The notes: a model not told the origin generated them from the sequence alone. DNA of 64,000 nt from Capitella teleta (GCA_000328365.1 KB304646.1:86671-150670), one strand, 5' to 3'. Shown: positions 43,025 through 56,897, counted from the first letter of the stretch. Made by a program: numbers and translations.

Positions 43025-46000
43025 ATGTCTTCCGTGAGAGGCGTCATGTCTCCTCTTGCGGTGGCATCTCACACCCCCGTCATAGGCCAGAAGCGGAGCC
43101 ATCTCTCACCTGCCGTCAATGAGTTCATCTCTCCGTCCACTCGCCGTCATGTCGCCTTGTCGTCTCTGGCATCAGTCACAAGCTCCATGGCTCTGTCTCC
43201 CAGCGTTCTCAATGATGATGAGCGAGAAAAGCGTGAGAGACGGAGGTCAAAGGTTGCTGACCTTCAGCAAAGGACGGTCAGTAGTCCAGCCACTCCAAGC
43301 GACCGCAGATTGTCCGCCAATTTAGGAAACCTGAACAACAACCAACTGGCAGACCATTATGCCAACTGCATCAAACTATCAGCGGAAAATGTAAGCATGT
43401 TGCTCATTGATAAATGGATACATTTGTTCTCCTTTCGCCAGAAAATCAATGCCAAAAATGCTTTTGGTCTTCATCTGATTGACTACATGTCAGATCTGCT
43501 GAAGAAGAAAGGCATGAGTAATTTCCAAGTGGCCAGCTCAACCCTGGACGCCAGTGCTAAGATATACGCCGGGCGGGTTGACGCCATCCACACAGAGACC
43601 TACAAGGTCCTCAGCGGTCTCGGCCGTGGCCAGAAGGAGCAGAAACAAGGAGGTGGGGCTGCAAAAGCGTCTCCAATTGTTTCTTATTTTTTTTGAATTC
43701 AGACGAAGATGAGATGATGGATGAGAATGAGGATGGAGTTGGTCCAACCAAGAAGGCTAAACGTGTAAGCAGAGCTTTGATGCAATCTGTAGGGAATCCC
43801 GTGTGAATCCGCTCTCTAACTTACAGGCTAAAAGAAGCAACACAATCGAGACTAACTTGAAGAATATCAACGTGAGCAAGTTTGACCTGGAATTTGAAGT
43901 CGATCCGCTGTTCCACAAGACGTCTGCAGCATTTGATGAAGGAGGCAGTGGTGGCCTCCTTCTGAACCACCTCAACTGCATGACAGATGCCTGCGAACTG
44001 ACTCTGGACTCGCAAACCGTTGCTTGCTCTGGTGACATGATCACTCCTTCTCAGGAATCGCATGATCTGGATTTAAAAGATATCAGAGGTCAGTAGGGGT
44101 CAAGCACTGTTAGATGATTAACACGTTTCATTTGGCAGAAATGGTTAAGATCTTACAGCTGGAAAACCGTCACGTTTGTTCTTCGTTTGCTGATTTTGAG
44201 TTCACCAACTGGAGTCAAACTGAGGTGAGCCTCGTGCTGATTTCTCCTTCCGATGCTGACTTCAGTCTCGTCTTCAGGATCCATTTGCTTCTCGGCTTCA
44301 AGGGCGAAGTTCTCACGCTTTTGACCTTGATGCTGAGCCTGACCCAATCCCTGCGCTGGATAGTCAAGATGCTTTTGAGGCTGCAGAGGATATGTTTGAC
44401 GGTGATGTTGAAGATGATGACGATGATGCAGGTATTCTTAATTTTCTCAATCTTTAGTGTTCCTAATGACTACCCTGTATCGCATTTTGTGTTCTAAACA
44501 ACCGTGATTCAGGAATTCCCTTTCACTACAGGTTTTCGAAATGATATGTGGACAGGTGATCATTAGTTAATTTGTTGATTTTTTTTTTTTTTTCTGATAC
44601 GCACTCGTTATCAGTTCTCTGGTTTCACTTTTGTTCTCAACAATGTTTTAAATTTAATCGTTTCATTGATGCGATTACCCTTCTTGTTTCAGCTTCCAAT
44701 GTTGGTAACTCATCAGATCAACTGTGTGCAGGTAAAGAGGGCATGCTAGTGAAGAGCGCCATCCAAGACATGACGTGACTATGCAGCACACTTCTGAATC
44801 ATCCATTTTGAAATCTCTTTTTTTCTAGGTCTGGTACAGTGACAGATTTGGTTTCGGTTCTGGCGTCAGAGCCATCCGATTATTCCTACTTTGACAATAA
44901 AATGCTACGCGCCTGGGCAGGCCCTGAACATTGGAAGCTTGGGCCCAAGTCCAAAGGTTTGTGGCTTATAATCGCTGAGAAACATGCGAAAGTTTTCACT
45001 TCACAGAGTCGAATGCGACCGCAGCTCAAATGGAGAAGAAAACCAAGGAGAAAAGTGTTTTCAGCATAGATTACGAAAAGGAGGAAGATTTAGACTCAAA
45101 ACTGAAGAAAACACGAGCAGCCACCATGCTGACCAGAGCCACGCTTGACCGTTACAGCAAAAGCCAAACCACGCTCCCAGAGGACTTGCACTATGAGACC
45201 GAACAACTTACGAAACCTTTCACAAAGCCAGAAATCATGGTGCGCTCTTTATGAGTTATTTTTACTCTTCTCAATCTTCAGTTAGATTGAAATCTAGTTA
45301 CCGTATTGTCTTGGTTACACGCACAGTGTGCTAAGGCAGAGGCTGAGAGCATGTCAGTTCACTCTTCGTAGACGCACATTCCACAAAAATCCCTGGTAAA
45401 CCCCTGGAAGCGCGGCGCGTGAGATAAATCTGCGCATGGATCACGTTCTCTTACAGCTGCTAATTGATTTGATTTTCATGTATAGAGGTCGTCTGAAGCT
45501 GACTCATAAAGTTGAGTTGTGGCAAAACAACTTGTTCAAAAATGAGATTGCTGACACTGTCTTTAACAGATAAAGTGAGATGTCAGAACTGAGCCTTGTG
45601 CTATAAATAGTATTAAATACCTTGGCGCTTATGGGCATGTACATAAATTAATCAATATCTGGTTTGAAAAAGGTTGGATGCGCATTCAATTAGACAATCC
45701 GGTATGTAATCTCTTGGCATATTATTTTAATCAATCATGGATTTATCCAGAGAAGGTTAAAGCTAAACGTGATCAAGTTAGTGAGGAAAACAATATATAG
45801 GTATCATGTATGTGGGCTATTGATTAAATGCAATACAGTCACCCCTCGCTATCCAAATCCCACAAAAACCGAATTCCCTTGCTATCAGAACAGTCTGGCT
45901 GATGATGCTCATGTGACCTAACCGAACCCTAACTGTACTTAATCAGAGCGAACAATGGCATTATGCTAATCCCAGAATGAAGTTTACCATTGATTAGGTT

Positions 46001-49000
46001 ACATAAATCAGAACACAGACAGCCAATGGGCGCTGACTCCCTAAACATTATTATTTTATTAAATTAGGCTAAGATTAGATGTTGTGTTAATGAGGTTAAA
46101 GAAGCTGTGTTAGAGGTGAAATTGATTATTTTTATTTATGGAACAAGGTTATAATTTTTTTTTTTTTTCGAACAGGAATCATAATACTCAAGTCTTTTAG
46201 ATCCGGAGCACTGGCCACTCTCAGGTTTCATTGAGAGAGTCAATGAGACCAGACATTGGATACGGGCGAATTTATATTTATGCGTTGATTGCGCTCAGTG
46301 ATGTCTAATTGTCTATTCATGGTCCGGGGCCCTGTTTGCCACCAAAATGAAAATATTGCTGAATTTTGGGTGCACACAATTGGTTGGGATAAATTGACAT
46401 CAATATTAATGAACTTGGAATAGGAATGATTGGAATAGCAGTATGAAATGTTAAGATTAACCATACCAAGTATTTATTTCTCTGGTCTGTTAGTGGTATT
46501 TTTACTGCAGCCTGTTTCATAACTCTTTCTCATGCAATGTCATTGAAAAGCACTACTTTTGGTCTACTTTGTATATTAATTTTTGATTGCAATTGAATTT
46601 GTTTAGCGTCAAAGATATCAATCGACAATGCATGTACGAATCTTGATCAAGGACTACTAGTATTTGGGGCTTTTAACTTCACATACCTTCATCGTCAACT
46701 TCACCATTGCTTCACAGCCAAAAAAGCGTGAAGGGGTCATATTTCGCATAAAATCAGAACGTTATGACTCCAGATCATTATGGTCCATGCACAGATATTT
46801 GCTTCACAGATCTACTGTTTAGTTGATTTGCCAGAGAAGAAAAAAGTCTCTGTTTATATGTCAGGAGACTGCCTTGAAAATGCAGTGAGTCTGATGACAA
46901 TTGCCTCCTTCCCCCTCGACCTGTCTGAGCATTCTGCGTTGTGTCACAAGGAAAAGCCAGTATACAATAAAACCTCGTTGGGTCGAACATCCGTCCCTTG
47001 TCGGAACTTCCTTGTAAAATCTTCCCTGTGTCGAAGTTTTTACAGTTTTTTAAAAGTTTTTCAACATCCGTCTCTCCAACGTCTCATTCTCGAATTTATT
47101 CCTGTATCGAAGTGTTATCTATATCCCCGAGACATATTTTCGATCTATAGCTCGAAGTCGAAAAATTCTATAAGCATATTTCTCAGTTCTCTCACTTCAA
47201 AGACAGCTAAATACAGTTTACAAAGCGTCAAAACATCCCCGCCCCCACAAAGCAGTTGGCAGCCTTTATCTCTCCTCTGTTTAATCCGCGACCAAAGCGA
47301 GGCTGACTCCAAAGATCAACGGACCGTGGATCTCAACTAAGGCATTGTTGTTGGTGTGCTTGTGATGATCTTTAATGAATTGCTGACAAAAGACAGCGCG
47401 CATTCAAAGCTAGAGTTAATTAAATAAATCCAGCCTTAGATCTACATATTAAGAACTTTATGACAGCTTTAATATCAAAGCACGCAACAATAATATCAAA
47501 GATATTTGTGCTCCACGAGAAAGAGTATAAATCAAGCAACCAACAGTCTTCAGCATCATTAGTTCGTCAGCATTGCTATGGCTACAAAACGCAAGCTCGA
47601 CGTGAAGACAGTTGAGAACTTGAAAGCTACAACCTTTTGTGAATTTTTTTTTCAAGACTTTGAAATTATTTTCAACTTTTGACATTACTTTTTGATTTAT
47701 ATTTGTTAATTAAAAAATTCAATCATAAAATCATAGCTTGTCATACTTTATAAGTGCATAACGCATATTGCCAATCATAAAGTCAGAACATGGTTTGAAA
47801 TCCTAATGGTCGTATCTTAACAGCCTTAATCTGTCCGTCAAAGTATCCCTAAGTCGAAGTATTTGAGCTAACCCCACGAACTTTGACACATCGAGGTTTT
47901 ACTGTATGTAAATAATATATAATCATCTGAGATTGTATGTTATATGTTGTTTGTAGGTTAAACGGAGGTGCTCCGCTCCTGATGAGGCTGATGATTACGA
48001 CGACGCAGTCGGAAACTATGACTATGAAAATGCCAACGATCGAGACAACTTCTGTCCTGCGGTTGGGGTGAGTAGACTGACTGTAATGACTATCTGATCT
48101 GGAGGATTGTGTTGATTTCAGAATGATGATGACGATGATGATGGTGATGATTTGAATGAACAAAGTGCTGGTTTTGACTTCACGCAAGTCAGTCAAGACT
48201 CCACACAAACCCAAGATCAGACGCTTGGCTCTCTAGTTGAACAACCCAAAAAGGTTCATGCAAAATGTTTATTGAGTTCTCAGCTAGAATAATCTTAACA
48301 TTATGGTTCCAGGTGGCTAAGATTGACATTGATTACGCCAAAGCTGCTAAGAAAATGGATGTGAAGAAGCTGAAAGGAGCGATGTGGAAGAAGCTCATGG
48401 AAGATGAAATACCCCCAAAGGAAGCAAGTCCGGTCAGTCAGACACTTCCCTTGGGGACAGTGAAATTTCAAATTTGTTTGAATTTTCATGAAGTTAGTTG
48501 GTCAATGGGATACCTCCATACATACTTTGATGTTGTCAAACATAAGTTTCCCTTTCTGTCGCCTTTTTTGGGTTGTCCCTTCTTTTAAATATGAGGCTGT
48601 CCGGGCGGTCAAAGAATTTGGAGACCAAGAAGGTCGGCTCCGTATTTCCCCTATTGTGCTCAAAAGACCCAGTGCGGCCACCAAAGATTCTGGAGCTTTG
48701 CTAAGATTGGATACTCTCTATTCACGCAATGGTTAGCACGGCGAAGCAGCGCCCCAAGCGGCGAAGAAGGTCAGCGCAGAGCAGTTAACACGGTTGTCAA
48801 TGGCATTTTTCAGTTATGCGCAGGGTCATTAAAAGTCATTAATTTTTCTTTTGTTCTTAAAAGGTCTGAAAAGGCATTAAAAATTGGGGTTTTTCGAATC
48901 TCTGTCATTAAACAGTCATTAAAAACAACATGGGCAGTCAGACTGTTGTGGAACACAGAGTGATCTGTGATCACATCTCCTCAGCTGGAGGAATTGATAA

Positions 49001-52000
49001 GTTGTCTCTGACGCCAGCTACTCTACAGTCCTGCAGTGGTGCTCGGGCAAAGTTCGGAATGTACCTTGATAGAAAGATGAAGGATAAGGAAGATGAGATG
49101 ATGAGGGAGAAGAGAAAGCGTGAAGAGGAAGAGAAAGTAGAGGTGGCAAAGAGGGGGAAGACTTTTATTGATGATGATGTCATTCAGAAGTTGGAGACAG
49201 ATGTGAATGGCCATTTGGAGAAAGCCGAAGCGAGCACAGGCTCGAAAGTGATGGCCAAGCTTGCCAAGGCATCTGCTTTGAGGCGAGGGGTGAAAAAAAA
49301 CAAAAAAACAGTTGGCGGCTTTAGATTTAGATTGAGAAATGAATCATAAATGTTAGATTAAAGACATTTTCAGATTTTCTTGTTGTGAAATTTTTTTCTT
49401 CATCTCTGTTGATTCCTTCTTTTTTTTTCTCCCTCTATTTATCTTTTTAACTTATCGGTTTCTGCCATGAGGGAGGTATTAATTTTCCAACTGCCTGTCA
49501 TTAATTTGTCATTAAAAGTCATTAAATATGCTCAGCCCAAACCTGCAGATTCTCTGGTTATGTGCTATTTTTACAAATCAGTAGAAGCTGTTACAAATAA
49601 CCTAGAAGTATATTTTTTTGCCTTTGATAAATTATTTAAGCAATATCAGGCATTGAAAAATAGGTCAATCTGAGAGTGTCGATTTGGCGATGATGCGCAC
49701 TTTTAGTTGAGTAGAAAATCCGAATGGCATTCAATTTAAAGAGGACTTCTTATCGCTCTAAAACCTAGCAAGATCGATTTTATGGAGCTTTATGAATTCA
49801 AAGATACCAAATTAAAAATAATCCCCCGACTATGAGAGAAATGCGAGCGAATTGAAAAGTTGATTATTCGCCTGCGGCCGCAGAGCTGTCATTGCTGCAG
49901 ACTCAAAATTCATCCTGCAAGCTGAGTGAGAAAATTGCTGATTGTTCAATCTTAGCGAAGCTCCAGAATCTTTGGCGCCACTAACGTAGTGAGGGATGCT
50001 AGAACTAGTACTTCTTTTGTGAAATTAAGGAGAGATGGATCGCATATACACAACAGTATGTATCTCATTTCTATTGGTTATTAAGCATTCACTAAGCATA
50101 AAATAAATGTAACTGCAATCTAATACCCAGTATGTAACATAGCTCTGCCTGAAATCAGGCAGAACCATAACGTTGCATGGCGACACCTGCTCTGATTTCA
50201 CAGAAGTCACTGAGTCTGCTTTGCTGCGATGAAAATTTTAGGAAATTCTATCGACAAAAAATTAGTTAACACGAAAATTGCGCTATGGAGGTGCATCAAA
50301 AAATGCCCACGCATTTTCCATCCTTTGATCAAAAAGCCACGCAGCCACTTGATTCAATTATTCAGCCACATAGGTTAAATATTTGTGTTGTGTGGGAGAG
50401 ACATACTCTTAGGCTGCTGCCTAAGATTTGGTCTGAGTGACAAAATATTGACTTTACCCATATATTTAGGCACAATTCTGGATAATTACATCACTCTATT
50501 ATAAGGATTATATAATATTTAGATTCCTAACATGATACTTCAATACCTGTATGTCACTAAAGGAATAAAGGATATTCTTTTTGGGGAAATAAAGTATTGA
50601 GCCCGAATCATCGTGTAACGTAAAGTTTTACGAAATGCCAACCCCTGCTTCACTCAAATTAGTGCCAGAGGTGATCACGTGACTTTCTGGGAAATTAAAT
50701 GCTCGCATTTTTTGTCTGAAAAGCTAACCTATATTCAAGCCGAATTTCAACTTTCTGTGATAACACGTTCTATGTTAGGCCGAGAACTTTTTGAACAACC
50801 CTCCTATTGCACCCTGCTTCACTATTGACACAACTTTGTTAATGAACAATCAAAACTCACCTTTATCTCCATGATAATATTTTGCGTTTATTATTAATCA
50901 AAATGTTCGCAGAATGCTAGTATGCAAATTCTCCCATGATACATGAGATGATAGGGAATTTCAGGTCTATTCTAACTGGAATGAGTGGATTATGTTCCAC
51001 CAAGCACTAAATTACATGCAGCATTATTCTTTGTCAAATTACATCTATTAATTGATGACGAACTTGAGAATTATTGTCTTTAGTGTTATCAACACCATGC
51101 AATGCCATTGTTACTTTAATATTTGTGGATTGGTATTTGAGAGTGAAGTCACACTGATTATCTAGATTACTTAAAAAAACTCTGCTAAAAAAAAAAAAAA
51201 ATCTTTCAGTACATGAATTTCCACCCCGCATTCTAAATTTGGTTTGCACGAGTGAGATCAAACAAACAGCAAGGCCATTGTGCTTATAATATTTTTAAAG
51301 GGAATAGGAGAGGCCGTTATGATTCCACTTTCTGCACGCTTATGTTAACTCTTAGTAATCAGCATTCTATGAACCAGGCTGATTGGCTGGCGGGCTCACA
51401 CAGATTGATCCCGTAGGCCATAGAGCGTAGGCACTGAGTTGAGGAAAATTCGGACGGGTTTCCAGCCTTGCCAGCCAATTTAGCGCGATGAAATCCCGAT
51501 AGTTTGAAAAACGCCGTCTTAGGCAGTCTGGATTTGGTCAAAAACATCAACAAGTGGGAGAGAGCTGCGAATGGCAATCCACGGACACTCAGCCGCCTCG
51601 TGGTGTTTGCTCTGCTGCAGAGGCACTGAACATTCGCACAATGATATTTAATCTTGTTGTGAGCAAAAGTATTGTTTTGTAGCTTATATTGTTTGCGATG
51701 CTGCATTTCTCTGGACCAAAATTGTCACAGAATATATTTTTATTGGAAAGTGCATGGAATGGCATCCTTATTCAAAGAGAGGTGGAAAGTAACCTCATTT
51801 TATCCTCGTATCAATTAATTGATTTGGCCAAATGTACAATTTCTTGTTCGAATATACAGCATTTTATATTCATATTGCAAGTGGGCGTCTATTCGGGGCT
51901 TTCATGAGACAAACAAAACAAAGACGTGTGCTCATTGTAGTCTTTGCTCGTATGTGCACATTGTATTTCATTGCGCAGATTCATTGAAGTCAACGTCAAT

Positions 52001-53706
52001 TGCATTATGCATGCGTCATGGTTGCACTTGGACATTGTGTTCTTGGTTTATCTAAGAATTGAGACAGAAATACAATGTTATTATCATCTAAACTCTTGAA
52101 GACTTCCTCTTGTATTTTTGATTTCGCCGCCGTATAGCTCAGTCGGTTAGATTGGCTGACTGAAATCCTATGCTATCCTATCGAGCTCCGCGTTCGAGAC
52201 CCGATCAGGCCACGGCGTTATGATTGTGAAGTATAATTGTAGTTCGTTATAATTATAATTCTTCTGCCCAACTGCGTAACAAGGCCGTGTACTACTGTCT
52301 ATGGTGGTATGCAGAGTAAAGAACCCTTGAGATTTATCGGTAAAAGTATGGGGAAACCCCGGTCCCGGGCCTGCTGCTTTGGCGCCCGTAGTAACCCGAA
52401 TTGGTTGAGTGGAGCCGTGTCTCATGCCTCATGCCTCGATTAACCATTTGTTTGTACTTCCCAGGTACACATATCTTCATGTGAGTTATATGCTATTTTT
52501 CCGACTCATTTCATTTGCGAATAATCTATCACTTTGAGGCTGAGCCGTATCGTGGTATTAATCTGGAGCTAGAAGTAGCTCAGATTAATTTACTCATTTG
52601 AGATAAAAACCCCATGCTTGAATTAGTTGCTGCCTCTATGCAGCGCATCGTTCGTTTGTGAAGTCGTTCGCAGGTCGATCTCATCGCTGCCTCTATTAAC
52701 CCACAGTGTTATCGCCCACCGCGGAGTTTCTATTTTTTCTCTCTCTGATTTTCCTCCTCTCTTTTGGTCGACGCGTAATCGCTCGCATCGGTCTTCAATA
52801 ATCGCAAGTGACACAGGCTGTGGCTTGGCCCGCGGTTTCATAATTACATTTAGGCATCCGACTCTGATGGACTGTCAGGCGTCGCCATAAAAGCCATTGT
52901 TGATCAATGTAGTGCTGTGTGAGGCGTCGTCGTGCCAGTGATCACTCCTCTCCTACCCATGTCTCCCCTTTGTCTTCCCGCAACTCGCAATTTCGAGTTC
53001 TCTTTTTTTTTCGCTTCCGCATCCCATTAATTGAGCTTTATGTGTTTTTTTTTTCTCTCCATATTTGGTCTTCATTTATGACTTATTACCGAATGCGTAC
53101 CTCGCGTTGTAACAACCCGAACCGTGATAAGGGTTATGTCATATTGTTTTGTTTGGTTTTAATCAACGTTTTTTTTCCCTCTTTTTTTTTTTTTTTTTTT
53201 TTTTCGTTTTTTTTTTTTTTTTTTTTTTTCGATTTTTGTGTGTGTGGGGGAGGTTGGGTTGGTCTAATGGGGGAAACTATATCATATTTTTGCATCTAAA
53301 ATTCGATTTTGAGTTTATCCGCTCTTTAGCCATCGATTTCTTCCATCGCATTATTCGCGTTATGGTGTTGTAGTATTGAATTATGCATATTGTTGTTTTA
53401 TTGCAGGTGAAGCCTTCAAATTCGCCTTGTATTGTTGCTGGTGAACACCACTTCTCTCGCCTTATGGAGCAGCTACCGGCATCTTTGAGCAGAACGATGT
53501 CGGACAACCTCTCGGTTCCGATCGCGTTTGTTTGCCTGCTTCATTTGGCTAACGAAAAGGTCAGTTTAGACTGTTCCTGCCCCATTCCAATTTCCTGTTT
53601 ATCACAAAACATTTTGGTGATGCTGTTTTTTGTGTGTTTCATTTTCCAGAAGTTGCAGATCCGTAGCGATGATACCATGTCTGATCTAACGATATCGCAG
53701 GATTAG
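43025..53706 (+). CDS. NCAPH: Condensin I complex subunit 2 (kleisin NCAPH/Barren)
   Basis: Fourteen coding exons: 43025-43390, 43442-43652, 43703-43764, 43827-44088, 44139-44224, 44278-44431, 44693-44731, 44840-44956, 45007-45239, 47957-48067, 48122-48253, 48313-48432, 53407-53559, 53650-53706. All phases agree and give 700 residues (human 741). Conserved blocks in order: NNQLADHYANCIKLSAEN, KNAFGLHLIDYMSDLL, SSTLDASAKIYAGRVD (SMC2-binding N-terminus), SSFADFEFTNW, YSYFDNKMLRAWAGPEHWKL (central), AKAAKKMDVKKLKGAMWKKL and LSVPIAFVCLLHLANEK (C-terminal winged helix that binds SMC4). The protein closes the SMC2-SMC4 ring in mitotic chromosome condensation. Introns 9 (2.7 kb) and 12 (5.0 kb) are full of repeats, while the others are about 50-260 bp. 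Exon 8 uses an acceptor at 44839; the nearer TAG acceptor would break the frame. Confidence 0.95.
45300..45705. repeat. Old interspersed repeat, copy 2 (pair with 1030-1850), NCAPH intron 9
   Basis: Ordered blocks shared with 1030-1850, with internal sequence missing relative to that copy. Same orientation as copy 1. Confidence 0.65.
46965..47904 (+). mobile_element. Decayed pogo/Tigger element with a transposase N-terminus, NCAPH intron 9
   Basis: The terminal sequences CAATAAAACCTCG and (inverted) CAGTAAAACCTCG are flanked by TA. Near 47578 an ATG opens MATKRKLDVKTVENLKATT, which resembles the start of pogo/Tigger transposases, but the frame ends after about 34 residues. The DNA-binding and DDE regions are gone through internal deletion. 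About 940 bp remain. Confidence 0.75.
48590..49530 (+). repeat. Unclassified repeat with a 139-residue open frame, NCAPH intron 12
   Basis: An uninterrupted frame at 48930-49349 encodes a lysine/glutamate-rich, probably coiled-coil protein (LTPATLQSCSGARAKFGMYL, then DKEDEMMREKRKREEEEKVE). It is bounded by repeated gtcattaaaagtcattaa motifs at about 48840 and 49500, spelled similarly at 48907. A second open stretch at 48590-48736 (LRISPIVLKRPSAATKDSG) lies before it. It lies between NCAPH exons 12 and 13 and is not needed to join them, so it looks like an inserted element. Family not recognised. Confidence 0.45.
52122..52436 (+). mobile_element. tRNA-derived SINE (diverged copy), NCAPH intron 12
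   Basis: A-box tagctcagtcgg, B-box gttcgagaccc, and the body blocks actactgtctatggtggta, gatttatcgg and cggtcccgggcc. More diverged than the other copies, with internal deletions near 52260. No clear target duplication. Confidence 0.85.
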
Positions 53707-55009
53707 ATCAGTTGCTTACCCTCAGCTACTTGGTGGTCATTTCGAACATGTTTTAAACTAATATTTATTCATTCGATGGCATTTTGAATAATTCTTAGGT
53801 TTAACAATCTAATTGGATTCTGCAGCAAATTTTCTGTGTACTTTTTTGGTATTTTTGTTGTATTTTTTTTTTTTTTCTACTTTTAGGCAGCATAAACTGG
53901 ATCACTATTCAAGTTGACTCACACAACTGTTTTAACTGAAGCGATTGTCATGATTGTATTGTACTATGTATATTGTACGATCATTTTTCTCCTATGTGTC
54001 TTGTAAATATCAATATTAAATCTTGTCAACTCTTTGTTTTATTTTTTATTTTCATTTTTGAGAGGATGCAATACACTTGTGAAAACATGGTAATTAATTC
54101 AAACTGTTAATTAAACTGTCGCCTGTCTCTCGTTTTCAACCCTTCCACTTGATCTATGCAGCTATCGTAATTGAATTTTAGAAGAAATTATTTTTTTTTC
54201 TGTGGAACCAGATTGATTTTGATGGAATATATTGATTTTCTGACTTCGAATCGCTATTTCACAATTGATTTACGTCCTAAACCACAAGGTGCGCTGCCAT
54301 TGGCCATGACTAATCACGCCAAATACTGAGGTTCAGCTCTCAGGTGAAAACAATGAGCGCTCATTAAGCTCCGCAATTAACACTTTACTGTTGCCATGGC
54401 AATATCAAATTTTGACTACCTGCTTGACTTGGAACGTATAGATGTTATGCATATTTGCCGGATAAGGAGGCAATATTCAATTTTGAAGCAAAATATTCAA
54501 CACCGGCCCCAAACACCATAAGATTTTCACCATAGCGCATCTCAGAGAAAGTGCATCTGTAAAATTGCATCCTATTGAAAGTTAATTGACCAAAAGTTTA
54601 ATTAAATTTATCAGGTCATCTGCTGCACCATGCTATACTACTATACTTACCGATGAAAATGGTTCCTTGAAATTGATTTTAAATGTTAGAGACAAGTATA
54701 GCCTCGACTAGTATGCTATATTATAGTAACCACTTTAACAATATATAGGATAATGGCCTCGACCACCTTGCATATCAGGCATGCATGCAAAACATTACTT
54801 AGAAACGGTCGAAAACCAACTTCAGATAAAATAAAAGGAAAATGACTTTGTGAGCTGGTGTCATCGATAGCATATCCGCGATGAACTGCGTATGGCTGTA
54901 TGTCCATGGTACCTATATAATTATATACACTTTACATGTATATTATATGTGTGTATATAATAATGTTTTATGTATATATATATATAACATTTCCGATTTA
55001 TTACATGCA

Positions 55010-55147
55010 TGAGTGCTTTTTAAAAACTTGTAAAAACCCATCTCTTTAATATTGCATTTAATTTTTAAACAACAGCTATGCGCCATTGCGTTTTATAAAT
55101 GAATAAATTATTATTATTATTAATTATTATTATTATTATTATTAATA
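55010..55147 (+). mobile_element. LINE 3' tail fragment with (ATT)n tail
   Basis: The frame reads LVKTHLFNIAFNF followed by stop, the usual last residues of CR1/L2-group ORF2. A short 3'UTR and an ATT-repeat tail (about 55110-55147) follow. Confidence 0.6.
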
Positions 55148-55729
55148 CATTGATCAAATTGATTGCCATAATAATTGATTGAAGTTTATGGGACATAATC
55201 ATATTATATTACTCACGTACTCAATCAAATAAAGTTCACTTTATAGATTGCTTGTGTGGTATACGTACTTGTCCCGCATTGCATGCTATTTCGAATGATC
55301 GCAGCCGTGGGATCTATCTTATTTAATGCGACTTAGCTGCTCCGGGAGATCTACTTACTATTACATAATATAACAATTATATATTGTAAACTAATGGACC
55401 CAAATTGTTTAGATATTTACCGGAAATTACTATAACAAATACAGTTACATGTCTTAGCTGTATGCAGCAATAGTATACAGGCAGTTGCTGTCGTGCAGCT
55501 CAGAAATCAAAAATGCTTACCACGGCCTGTTCACGCCGCTGTATTTCGAGACAATGCAGCTCAACTCTCAGGTGATTAGCATGCATACACATATCTTTCA
55601 AGATAAACCACGTACCGCATAGTCGTGTCACTCCGTTCGCCTCGTTTCCTACGCTAGGGACGCGACCTAATAAACTAGCCGAACGGATGAATACCACCAG
55701 AGCGATAAGACAATTTGGTACTGAACTGC

Positions 55730-55790
55730 ATGCCTATGTTGGTATGTGGGAAGAACCCTTGTAATTTATCGATAAGAATAGGAGAAAACC
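55730..55790 (+). mobile_element. SINE fragment
   Basis: About 60 bp match the SINE body (ctatgttggtatg, gaacccttgtaatttatcg, aagaataggagaaaacc). Near-identical 19-bp sequences, accagagcgata(a/g)gacaat, lie at 55696 and 55789 on either side. Confidence 0.7.
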
Positions 55791-56897
55791 AGAGCGATAG
55801 GACAATGTGATGCTGGATTATAATGTTAACTAAGCGTTGTTGTCATTGGAATACGCAGCTGCAAAGTGCCGATGTCTGAATAAGTTTCCATAACGCGAAA
55901 TGTGTTAATTTTAGAACTTATTGTCAGTTATTGGACGTCTTCGAATCACAGCTGGTGGCCTTAGCTGGTCTCCTGCACAGGAATAATCTGATTGTGATTG
56001 TACCTTTATCCTGAAAACATTCACGATGGGTAGGTCCACCAGACCTCATGGTAATGGACATTAGCCGCGGATTTCTCAACTTGACCGCCACCGTACCACA
56101 AAGTTAATTAGAACCGCAAATGACGTTCGTCGGTACATGCACACTTATAGAAAAATGTATAACAGGGTGGAAATTTACACCTAGGGTGTAACTAACACGC
56201 CATAGTATTGTACATATTTGGCTCTCCATAATCAATAGCCAATTATTATAAAGTACCTATAGGTCTGATATGAAGTAATTTACCATGGAATATTACATCA
56301 TTTTCATAAATCCCTCGCCGCTTGAAACATATATTAATATATTGTCTTGCGCTGACCAGTGAAAGCCCAACAACCGGTGATAATGCTGTCACCATATAAT
56401 GCTATATGTTCCCGTTTTAGGCGTTTTCTTGTTTTTCTTCAGCGACTGCTTTCCTTGAAAAGCCCACAGAGGAAATGAAATGCTATCTGCAAACGAAAGT
56501 GATTCCTAACAGGAACCCCAGGTTGGGGAATCACCCTGTTTTTCTCTGCTTGCCTTTCTCTTAGAAATGCCAACATTCATATCACTTGTCCAAATCTTGA
56601 AAGTGCACCCAAATATAGCTATGCAGCCAGGTTTCAATGTCGGACGAGTGCGCAGCTTATCTGGATTATCTGACTGGATTTAACACCGCGATTCTCCGTC
56701 ACTCTTCTTGAAGTTGTAATTATTGTACTCGGGACTCGGATTAGTGAAAATAAACGCCCGTGTGCGATGCCGAAATTTGAACGGATGCAATGCTAGAATT
56801 ATATGTAAACTCGAATTTGTGTTTAGGTCTGAAAATTGAGGTAACTGTTGAGTTTTTCTCTTTCTTTTATAGTTACTATCCCTTGAGTATTCATTTG

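Noticed and set aside
45836-45900. Solo pogo-like end (cagtcacccctcgctatcc) in NCAPH intron 9
   Set aside because: No matching inverted end was found nearby, so element borders cannot be stated.
53160-53235. Phe-rich frame in poly-T, near 53149-53373
   Set aside because: A product of T tracts in the intron before NCAPH exon 13.
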